DNA from: Mugil cephalus
Taxonomy: Eukaryota > Chordata > Actinopteri > Mugiliformes > Mugilidae
Direction: 5' to 3'
Assembly (NCBI RefSeq): GCF_022458985.1
Contig: NC_061778.1
Coordinates: 2,931,501 to 2,995,500, forward strand
DNA length: 64,000 nt
Part shown: one piece after another, positions 44,501 to 64,000 of the stretch
How the letters are laid out: each line of letters opens with the position of its first letter
How positions within the stretch are numbered: position 1 is the first letter of the stretch
Translations under genes and position numbers: made by a program
The notes under the pieces: generated by a model
Told to the model about the DNA's origin: nothing
Databases searched by the model: none
Seen by the model: only the letters and a program-made list of their open reading frames with translations

Positions 44501-46519
44501 GGTTTGAGCTGTTTTGTTACAAGTCTGCATCTGGAAGCTACAGAGGCTAACGCGTTAGCAAAGCTAATGAGCAGGTAGCTTGAAGTAAGAAATGTAAAAT
44601 GTCCACGTCCACCATTCAAAGTGCTTGTGCCTCCAGGTTTTCAGCCTCTAAACTTATCTAATTATCTAACCTTCCCTCTTTTATTGTTGTGATCTATTAC
44701 ATTTCCCAGAATGCCTTGCAACAGTCAAGTTGTTGCATGCCGTTTTGCTTGTTGGACAGTTTCATTGAGAGTCTGCAGCTAAGCCAACAAGTCTGAGTTC
44801 AATGCTAAAGTTATGTTCACAGTGATATTGATGCTAACATTTGCTAATTAGCACCATGATCAGCCGTGATAATGAAACCATGAGCTGTAAACATGTCTCA
44901 CAGTGGAGAAAAAGTCATGAGACCGGAAACATCACTATGATCTCATGGGATTTATCAGAAACCGTCTGAGGCGACGTCGGGGGAGTTCAGGAACAGTCAG
45001 ACTTATTCAGATTTGAGTTTATCGGCGTGTCAGCGCTGAGCTCATTACGACAGATGTACCCGGTGCCAGCTGACCTGATGCCGGCGCTGCCGCACCGGCC
45101 CCGACTCTCCCGCCAGGAAGGTTACTCATCACTTTTTCAAAAGAGGAGACAATAATCTGGTTAGAAGATTTAGAACTAACCAGTGATGGAAAAGGAACAG
45201 ACACACATCAGGAGCAGCTGGCGTTTGAGTGGAGCCTTGTTTGAAAAAAGAGAGTTTTCAATCAGTCTGCAAAATCTCCACTAGGTGGCACTAACTTATA
45301 CATACTGACCCTTTAATTGTACCAAGATGATAGTCATTATTATTTTTTTATCTGTCCAAGTTAGACTAATCCAACTTCTAAGAGCAGTTTTTACAAGATT
45401 TCGCCTCCAGTAAATTTCTCGCCTGCCGGTTAAAGCTTGTCTCCTGAGTGTCCTGCGTGTGACGTCCCGATACATGCTTCAACCTGAAAAGACGGCAGGA
45501 AATACTGCAGTTTGTGTCCGTGGCGATTAAAGAACTCACTGTGGACGAGCTGCAAATAGTAGAAGAAGAACCATAGATCTTGTTAAGTTTGAGGTATTTT
45601 TTTTTAAAAAAAGTTCTCATTTATTTTAACCAGCTCTTCTCAATTAGCCTCAAAATACATCGACTACTTAAAAGAAGACGACATTTTTAACTCTGTGTGT
45701 GAGCTCACATGCGCGACCTTTAAAATGAGGCCCCTGTGTGAACATTCACAGGAGCCTTTCAGATGCCACTGAGGCGCGAAGGAGACAAGAACACCACTGA
45801 TTCTGCTGCTTTTTTTAAAAACATAACCCAGCACAGAAAGTTAAACAGAGAGTTCAGTCACATGCCGAAGTAAAAAACCGAGGAGATTTAAGGGCAGAAA
45901 ATCAGACCGGTTTTTCGTAGATATCCAGTCACAAGATGAACCTCAGGCCACTTCATGCTCTATTTAAATTAACTCTGCAAACATATATGGAGTCATGAGG
46001 TGTAAACATCTAAAAGTGTTGGTCTCCTCCTCCTCCTTCCAAACTCAGCCTGGAGATAAAACCCAGCAGTTGAATAACAGCAGGAATGTTTGGATGTTCG
46101 GATGCTGACTGAATCACAAGATCACACGCGAGCTCCAGGCGTGACCTGCGTGGTGTCGTCCCATAACTCAGCCTGTTTGTCTCCGTAAAGACACTTTTAG
46201 GGCTCTGGCCTGATAACAGGACGCCACACGTAACCACGCTAAAAAGCAGCAATTTCCGTGCAGTTAATTTGTGTTTCCACTAACGAAGCCGGGTTTTTTT
46301 TTTCTGGGAACGTTTGACATGTTTTTTTTCACACCATTAAGGGGCCGGCGGACCCCTCTCAGCAAACACCGAGGATTCTTGGAGTGTTTTCCATCATGTG
46401 TCCTCTGGCTCTTTGAAAAGAAAGTTGTAAATCTCCTTCATTCCTCCCTCTCCCCCTCCCTCCTCCATCTCCTTCGGCCTCTGTCTCACTCCCGTCTCCC
46501 TCTCGTCTTCTCCTCACAG
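41600..46519. other. Upstream region of the CDC42 effector gene
   Basis: No coding gene is seen. A GC-richer block at about 41560-41807 ends in GAG|GTAAAT and could be a 5' untranslated exon that splices to the strong acceptor at 46518-46519. A short AGC repeat lies at 42283-42306. The rest is unremarkable AT-rich sequence with homopolymer runs. Confidence 0.35.
42283..42306. repeat. (AGC)n microsatellite
   Basis: About eight AGC units, not inside a recognised coding exon. Confidence 0.85.
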
Positions 46520-46893
46520 ATCCCTTCGGTGTTTTTGATGTCGCATTCCTGAAGTTTCTGCAGAGCGTCGAGGCGGCCAGAGATCATACTCTTCATCCCC
46601 CTTCGCCCTCGTTGCCTGAGCGGGACTCAGCGTCTGCTTGGATATGGCTTTTCTGCGTATGAGAGGAAGACAGAGGGAGCTGATCTGAGGTCAAGGCCTT
46701 TTCCTCCTCTCCTCCCGAGTCACATGTCTGGGGTTGCTGTCGCTACACCGGCCGACCTACATACTTAAAACTCAGCAGGAGAAGAAGAAGCAGCACAGAC
46801 CGGATCGGAGCTTCTTATCAAGTGGAGCTGTTGACATTTCCATCCCCGTGGGAAACTGACGGTGTGGCTGTCGAGTTTTTGTTAAGAAGCAAA
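46520..46893 (+). other. Probable 5' untranslated segment of the CDC42 effector gene, with upstream ORFs
   Basis: A very long pyrimidine tract (46438-46515) ends in CACAG at 46519, a strong candidate splice acceptor. Between it and the start codon are three short upstream reading frames, at 46538-46552, 46644-46688 and 46724-46768, each closed by its own stop. If transcribed, they could dampen translation of the main frame. Confidence 0.5.
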
Positions 46894-47832
46894 ATGCCGG
46901 CAAAGACGCCGATGTACCTAAAGACAACAACTCCCAAGAAGGGCAAGAAGCTGAGGCTGAGGGACGTCCTGTCGGGGGACATGATCAGCCCCCCGCTGGG
47001 CGACGTCCGTCACAGCGCGCACGTCGGCCCCGAGGGGGAGGGCGACATGTTCGGAGACGTGGGCTTCCTCCAGGGCAAGATGGACATGCTGCCGTCTCAG
47101 AGCCGAGCCCAGAACGGACACTCGCGCTCGTACAGCGTGGAGAGACACGGCGGCGGCGACGACGGCGGCGGCGGCGGCGGCTTCGCCGGCAAGCAGGACT
47201 CGCACAGCTACGCCTACAACGGCTACCACTACCAGCACTCCTCCTCCGGCCTCCTCAAGACCACCATCTCCATGCCCGTGTTCATCGCCCACGAGCAGGC
47301 TCCGCCCAAACCCCCACGCCTCCACCTGGACGACCCCCCTCCTCAGCAAAACCACCTCCACCACCACCATCAGCCGCCTCCTCCGGAGTCCAACCACAAA
47401 CAGGCCAACGGCTGCCGGCCCTCGGACAGCCCTCACCCGACGCTGTCCCTGTGCGAGAACGGCGTGGTGGGCCGCCTGGCGTCCGAGCCCTGCCGCGACA
47501 TCTCCCTGTCCCCCGGCATCCGCCGGCTCGTCCCGTCCTCCGGCTCCTTCTCGGAGGTCTCGTCCGAGGACTCCATGTCGGAAATCTGCGCGCCGCTGGA
47601 CGTTCGCCGGGGCCTCAGCCTGGACTCGGACGCCGGCCTGAGCAACGAGGACCTGAGGAGCGAACGCAGCGAGTCGCCCCTCTGCGCCCCCTTCCACCCC
47701 CAGGCCTCGTCGGCCGTGTCCCGGTCCGACTCCTTGGCCGGATTAGACCTGGATCTGGGCCCTTCCATCCTGGAGGACGTCCTGAGCATCATGGACCGCT
47801 ACAAGACAGTGGACGACCGCTGTGAGCTGTGA
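46894..47832 (+). CDS. CDC42 effector protein (BORG family, CDC42EP2/EP3-like)
   Basis: This single-coding-exon protein of 312 residues is a non-enzymatic effector expected to bind active Cdc42 and septins and shape actin. It opens [20 protein letters not shown], close to human CDC42EP3. It has a CRIB-type box [15 protein letters not shown] at about residues 31-45, followed by [19 protein letters not shown] proline-rich [14 protein letters not shown] segment resembles CDC42EP2, and the C-terminus ends in the BORG box [17 protein letters not shown] glycine run and a histidine/proline-rich stretch make it longer than human EP2 (210) or EP3 (254). The canonical CRIB phenylalanine is valine here. 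The frame is open 24 codons upstream but without an ATG, so the start is the ATG at 46894. Features of both EP2 and EP3 leave the exact paralogue open. Confidence 0.9.
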   Translation: MPAKTPMYLKTTTPKKGKKLRLRDVLSGDMISPPLGDVRHSAHVGPEGEGDMFGDVGFLQGKMDMLPSQSRAQNGHSRSYSVERHGGGDDGGGGGGFAGKQDSHSYAYNGYHYQHSSSGLLKTTISMPVFIAHEQAPPKPPRLHLDDPPPQQNHLHHHHQPPPPESNHKQANGCRPSDSPHPTLSLCENGVVGRLASEPCRDISLSPGIRRLVPSSGSFSEVSSEDSMSEICAPLDVRRGLSLDSDAGLSNEDLRSERSESPLCAPFHPQASSAVSRSDSLAGLDLDLGPSILEDVLSIMDRYKTVDDRCEL

Positions 47833-48780
47833 ACAATAATAGAAACACTCATATGACACATATATTTTTATACATGGTTTAATATATCCTTAAAAAAACT
47901 TTATGAAAAGGTTGAAAGATGGAGAAATGGGAAGAAGAAGAAGGAGGAGGTGGAGGACACAGTTTGGAGGTAATGAAAGACCTGAGTGTTGACAAGGTGG
48001 ACATTATTGTTAAGTGGAGGGACGTCACAGCTCAACATGACGAGAGCCGAGGCAAACGGGCCGGTCCTTAGGAGCCTTCACCAGAGCTGAACCTCACACT
48101 CTTAACATTCCCGATGCTCAGAAAAACACCTTCCACTGTCTCCGCTGCATCGTCTGTCTTTCTCAACGGTTCTGTTAAAGTCTCTGCTTGTTAATCAAAT
48201 TTGCCAATCAGACGTTTTCGGAAGGGAACTGGGAAAAATGATCAGCTGCACACCTGCTAATTGTTTCTAGCAACGCTGAATGTGAGAAGACAAAGCTGAA
48301 CTGCAAACACAAATAGTTCAAACGCTGCAGGCCACGGTCTGTCCTACTTCAACTTTAACTGCCTGAACTGTCAGCTTCATGAATATTAATATCTTCATCC
48401 TTAACAGCTTCTTTCACGTGAAATATATAGAACTGGTGGATTTACTGATGTTTCCTATCAGCCGTCTCTAGAGATGCTTTTGAGGACAGCGGCCATCAAC
48501 ATTTTTCTGGAATTTTTCATTTGTTGATCGGAGGGAAACTGAGGATGTTTATTGTCGTTGTTTAAAAGACTTTAAAGTGTCAGAGAAGTGCTGCTTTGTG
48601 AAACCGTTTTCCAGATATTGGTCTTTTCCTCCGTTTTTGTGGCTCGCCGTCGGCCTCCCAAACATTCACTGTCTGCATTATCACAGTAGCCTATTATTCA
48701 AATGTCATTTATGCTGTGTATACTTCTGTAAATGAATAAATGTTTCCTATAAATAAACCTTTGTGCATGGGCCATTAATT
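47833..48780 (+). other. 3' untranslated region of the CDC42 effector gene
   Basis: A non-coding stretch runs from the stop codon to two AATAAA hexamers at 48735-48740 and 48752-48757. No other gene is visible in it. Confidence 0.6.
48735..48757 (+). terminator. Tandem poly(A) signals
   Basis: Two AATAAA hexamers lie 17 bp apart about 0.9 kb after the CDC42 effector stop codon and are followed by TTTGTG-rich sequence. Confidence 0.65.
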
Positions 48781-49382
48781 CTTCACACACACTTAAATGT
48801 CATAGAAATATTAAAAGTAATGAAAGGGAATTCATTTTGTTATTAAAAGGGTTCAGAGTTTACAGATTAAATCAGATTTATCCAGATGTGAAATTAATAT
48901 GGAATGGAAATATTCAGATATTAAACAATTTATTCACTAACACTGAAGGGTAAAATAAAGCGTCCATTAATAATATTTTCTGATTTATTTTGAAGGAATC
49001 AGCGGAAGTTATACTTTTATTACTAATGTTATCTGCCGCTCAATTCCATTATGTTTGTGTTTACTGCCTCCCAGTGGCCAATATCTAGAACTACATCAAG
49101 TTATATTTGTAAAGTTTGTGTCAACATACAAAGAAAAGCAAGCGACTATTTCCGTTTAGGTGTTTCAAAATAAAGTGAAAAGGGAAAGAAGGAAACAATT
49201 CGGCCTCCTGTAAATTGAGGATCCCGTGATCGATAAAGAGGGTCTACTTTTAGACTTACACGTCTTTATGGTAAGCTGACTGTTATATGCTAGAAAGGTC
49301 GCCATAACGTATGTCACTGATTTTTGTCTGTTACGGAACGGTATCTTCTGGTTATTCGTTTTGTTTCGTTCTGAAAACAAAA

Positions 49383-49390
49383 CCGGAAGT
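49383..49390 (+). promoter_or_regulatory. ercc2: ETS-type site upstream of ercc2
   Basis: CCGGAAGT is the consensus ETS/GABP core. It lies about 0.5 kb upstream of the ercc2 start codon, in the only plausible promoter segment between the CDC42 effector gene and ercc2. Housekeeping promoters often use this site. Confidence 0.4.
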
Positions 49391-49881
49391 AACACTACAT
49401 ATCTCCAGCGACGTAACAGACGTAACCGTCAATGTGGCGTCAATAACAACATGGTAAGTTTCCGGTGTAGCTAGCGGTTCAAATAAAACTCTTAACATGA
49501 TTAAACGAACTGTAGCGCCACAATGAATATACCTGCCGTAATTTGATGCTCATATTTTATTATACTGTAGGTTTATCAAAACACTATTATTAGTTCAGTT
49601 ATTTATTTTTTCCTTCGCCAGTTGACGGTTGAAGTAGTTTCTTCTTCGTCCAGTTGACGGCGGAAATTCAACGGGGAGCATTTCAACCGACCTAAAAAAG
49701 GAGCGTAGAAGAAGAAGTAGCAGCAGCAGCAGAAGGAGGAGAAGAAGAAACATCCTGTGGCCTTTTCTTGACTGCAGTAGTTTGTTTTGTGTTTTGCTCT
49801 CATATAAGTTATCGATGACTCTCTCTAAACTACAGAAGTAATCGACAAAGAAGAGCAGCTTCTGTGAAACATTTAGTAAAG

Positions 49882-56704
<6,823 letters not shown>

Positions 56705-57330
56705 AGGTGACCTACGCTCCATGATGTCGTCGTCGCCGCAGCAGAAACGCCGTCATCAGCCGCTACAGAGAACTCACATTTAGGACGTCATCATCAAACG
56801 ACGACACCCATAAGAAAGTGTCAAACGAGGGTTGGCTCATTTCTGTCAAAAACCTGCTCAGTATTTTAGAGTTTAAATATATTGTCAGGTCCAGGGTGTT
56901 TCACCTTCACGGATTTCAGCTCCACGTACTGTTCATTGTGTTACTCAGCTGTAAACTTCCATGAAAACCAATTAGAACCGTTTCAGATATTAAATCTGAT
57001 CATTTTAGCCCAGAGTAGTAAAAGCAGATGTTGATGCAGTGTTTTGTATAGTTCAACCAACAACAACAAAAAAAAAACAATAATGAACCTGATAAGGACT
57101 GAATTTAAGTCTTAACACAAATGTTTACACTGTTTTCAGTAGTTCATCCTGAAAAATGTTACACATTATGTGCTGTGTTGTTGTTTTTTATACTTCTATC
57201 TAGTGTCTGTCATACAGACAAATCTGCTGTTCTGTTTCCTTTGCTACTGTACATACATTTTATACTAAACATGAATATTTGTCTTCCAACCAGGGAGTTG
57301 TAATATAAATGTTTGTATTAAACAGCTGAC
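56705..57330 (+). other. ercc2: ercc2 3' untranslated region
   Basis: Non-coding sequence follows the XPD stop codon to a candidate ATTAAA signal. Nothing else is recognisable in it. Confidence 0.55.
57317..57322 (+). terminator. ercc2: Candidate poly(A) signal of ercc2
   Basis: ATTAAA, the commonest variant hexamer, lies about 0.6 kb after the stop and is followed by a T-rich stretch within 30 bp. Confidence 0.45.
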
Positions 57331-58263
57331 TCTGGTTTTTTCTTTTTCTCAGCTAGTTTAGGAACTTATTTCTCTGCAGCCTTCACAAAAACCTTTACAA
57401 ATGTTTCAGTGTCTTCTCAAAATTTATTTCAGCTCAAGTTTGCAAATATAAAACACAAACATTCATCTTTATCAGAATAAACAGCATCAGAATAACTTCT
57501 ACTTCACCCCTCTGACCCCGTCCTTTATATGTAACATTCTCACATGTGCTTCATTAAGCTGGTAACAGACTGTAGCTTCTACAGAGACTAACATGGTGCG
57601 ACTTCAGCCCTTAAAAACAAACAGTGACATCTTCTACCACAGCAAATGTACAGTAAGTCCACGATGGACAAACGGAATAAAACGGAATGAAATGAGTCCT
57701 AAGAGGAGTTTTGTTGGATAAAACGAGGATCCGGTGTTAATTCTTAAAAATAGTAATTTTTAAGAATCCAATATTTCCAAGCAGTGCTCTCATTTGCATC
57801 TGTTTTTTTAAATTATTATTTTCAACATTCACAAGTATTAAAATATGTCTATTATTATTTAATACCCAAAGTTAAAATGGATGTTGAGTTTGAGGCTGTT
57901 TAGCAACTAGAAGCAATTTGCACAACGGAACCTAAGTGTCCTTAAAAGTTAGTTACAACTGTTTAGAATATGTTTTTTTGTGGATTTTAGGCATTTCAGT
58001 GAATAAGCACAGATGTAAATGAAATCTGAATGTGGGCTACATCAGTTGTCACTTGTTAGTGCTACGTTAAGCTACTCCCAAAATAAAGGGGTGTAGAAAG
58101 TCTCCAGAACAAACTAGCAGCTTGTCCAATGCTTTTGTGTTAGCAGAGACATCAGTTTTATTTCTTGTCATTTATTTATAAAAGCCAGATCAAATTTATC
58201 TCTTTGCATAACGTCATATTAGCTCTGATGTTTGTAGTTTATTCTGCACCGTCTTCCACGCTT

Positions 58264-58689
58264 GCTGCGTTTCCGTTACCCCCAGAAATGAGCAAAACCT
58301 AAATATCGCAATAAAAAAAACTGGTATTGGAGACACCTACATTTCGAAAACCCTCTCAAATATCACTAAAACATTTTACGCTCTCACGAGGTGGTTTTTC
58401 AGACGTATCGATATAAAAGTTTTTCGCAAAACTGCAATGAAAACACTACTTCCGTGTTTTCCTGTCACCGGATATGACGCAGGTCGTCATGTGACCAGTC
58501 CATTTAAAGACCACTTCCTCAAAGCGAAGTCTCGCGTGACGAGACCATAAGAGTCTACACGAGTTACAGCTCATTCACAAAACACCTTTCAATGGAAACA
58601 CGTACACAGCAACTGTACGTGTAAATTTAAGATTTATTTAAATCTTAATATCGCTTTTATTTAGCGGAAAACTGTAACGGAAACGCAGC
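58264..58689. mobile_element. MITE with perfect 16-bp inverted ends
   Basis: It begins GCTGCGTTTCCGTTAC and ends GTAACGGAAACGCAGC, a perfect 16-bp inverted repeat. It is 426 bp, non-coding, and related to the copy in zc3h4 intron 13 (23746-24147). Confidence 0.8.
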
Positions 58690-58756
58690 TAATGACTTTG
58701 ATACTTTCTACTAGAAAATAAAAGTAGAAGAAAGGCGAGTAGTCATCAGACCAAGC

Positions 58757-58967
58757 TGGCTACATTTACATGGACACTGGTTTTCTACTAATAATCAGAG
58801 CAAAAACTCTTCAATTAACCATATCAGCCAAAACAGAATTTTATTTCAGATTGAAATAAGTGATGTAAACATTTTAAATGATCTGTTCAATGAGAAAATA
58901 TGAGCTCCCATGAACCGTAATTAAACTGATGAGATCATTTTATTCAGCGTCCAAGTAAACGCAGCCA
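58757..58967. mobile_element. Short MITE of a second family
   Basis: The left end, TGGCTACATTTACATGGACA, is mirrored by TCCAAGTAAACGCAGCCA at the right with few mismatches. It is 211 bp and non-coding. Confidence 0.6.
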
Positions 58968-60080
58968 CTAACACTCAGGCACACAACACGACTACAAGTA
59001 TCCAGAAAGCTTGAACGTAGTTTCTGATGAGATGGTCGACAACTCAAGGATGAATGGGTGAATACTAAAATGTGTTAGTGAGATGGATGATTTACCACCG
59101 TAAAGGAAAGTTGATTGACATTAAGAAACTACAAACGCATATAATGTGCAAAATTATCCAGTTTATAACAGGTTGGATATGTGCCTTTTGTAGAGCTGGT
59201 GTCCATTTAACCATTTTAAATGGTTCAAATCATCATGATGAATTTCTTAGCTTTAGTTTTTTTTTAGTTGCTCCTTATTTTAATCATGTGGAATGTCAAA
59301 ACTGTACCGTGGTCCAACACAGCGGAAGTAAACAAATCTTTGTCTTCATGTTGTTTTTTTACAACATAATTAGAACGACCGTCACATTTTAAAAAAAAGG
59401 CAAAACGCATCTATCACATTTATAAATAACCTCATCAACGGTATAAACTCAGCTTAAACTTTCCCTTGAAAACCAGATGTAAAGATAATAAGCTCACGAA
59501 CGCCTCATGTTTTGATCATTGTGCAAACGACTTTACATCCCTGTGCTTCAAAAACGAGTTTATACGGTTCAAAAAATGGAAAGTCATTTCATTTTAGAAA
59601 ATTAAAAACATTAACGTTAATTGAAATTAATTAACTGAAATTAAGCGCAGATTACTTTCTTTGACCTGCAAATGAGACTGTCTGGTTTAAATGGAATAGT
59701 TTAAATCCGTCTACGTTGTAATTTGAAAGCACAATTTTTAATCTAATAACAGGAATGAGGGAAAATTAAATTTCAGGTGATGAGGATGGAAATGTTTTAG
59801 TGCAACGTAGACACATCAAGGTAGATTCAGTATGGGACCCGCACCCCTTTGAGACATTTATCATCATTATTGTATCAAATATATTTCTTTCTCATGAATA
59901 TAGAAAACATGTTTAAAGTAATAAGTCTTAATTTGTGACACTTCTGAGAGGATTCAAAGCGGCGAATCCTCTCTGACATCTGATACGATCCACGCGAAGC
60001 AGCGTGTTTAGTCTGTGTGTGTGTGTCCATTTGTCTTTGAGGTGTTGTATTTAGAGGGTGTGTGTTTGTGTGTTTGTGCG

Positions 60081-64000
<3,920 letters not shown>

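Larger units (their letters stand above)
57331..60080. other. Intergenic / klc3 3' flank
   Basis: This is the space between the convergent genes ercc2 and klc3. It contains two MITEs and no coding gene. The klc3 3' untranslated region must lie in its right part. A minus-strand AATAAA at 57423-57428 is the only strong hexamer noticed and would imply a long UTR. Confidence 0.5.

Noticed and set aside
46918..47697. 259-codon minus-strand frame opposite the CDC42 effector gene
   Set aside because: It is a mirror of a GC-rich coding exon. Its low-complexity valine/alanine/arginine composition follows from the sense codons.

Overview
The window reads as vertebrate nuclear DNA, almost certainly from a teleost fish. 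It has split genes with short GT-AG introns and AT-rich introns and spacers. The gene pairs match those of human chromosome 19q13.32. The repeats are Tc1/mariner and hAT-type DNA transposons and MITEs typical of fish genomes. There is no bacterial-type operon, CRISPR array or virus.

Layout, left to right. Positions 3708-12166 (minus) hold the first six coding exons of sae1, the SUMO E1 subunit; the last roughly 100 codons lie beyond the left edge. A complete, apparently young Tc1-like transposon with an intact transposase sits in sae1 intron 4 (4554-6159). Head-to-head with sae1 is zc3h4 (14188-26102, plus), complete in 14 coding exons (1403 codons). It contains a textbook U12-type AT-AC intron between zinc fingers 2 and 3. 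Then come about 18 kb (28.0-46.5 kb) in which I see no protein-coding gene, only simple repeats, a dead Tc1-like element, a SINE-like copy and a nested minisatellite. A single-coding-exon CDC42 effector (BORG family) gene follows at 46894-47832. Complete ercc2/XPD (49882-56704, plus) has 23 exons and 760 codons, with every helicase and iron-sulphur residue I checked at the human position. Tail-to-tail with it is the 3' half of a kinesin light chain gene, klc3-like (60081-64000, minus), which runs off the right edge.

The genes do not form a pathway. They act in SUMO activation, transcription-associated RNA regulation, Cdc42/septin signalling, nucleotide-excision repair with TFIIH, and kinesin cargo binding. 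The sae1/zc3h4 and ercc2/klc3 arrangements match the human orientations, so this is conserved synteny.

I did not find a new multi-gene system. The points most worth a second look are the U12 intron in zc3h4, the near-identical terminal repeats and intact DD34E transposase of the Tc1 element, the loss of the conserved CRIB phenylalanine in the BORG protein, the GC-AG intron in ercc2, and several MITE families with copies in the introns of more than one gene. All exon boundaries were derived by hand from reading frame, splice sites and remembered family sequences; no alignment was run.
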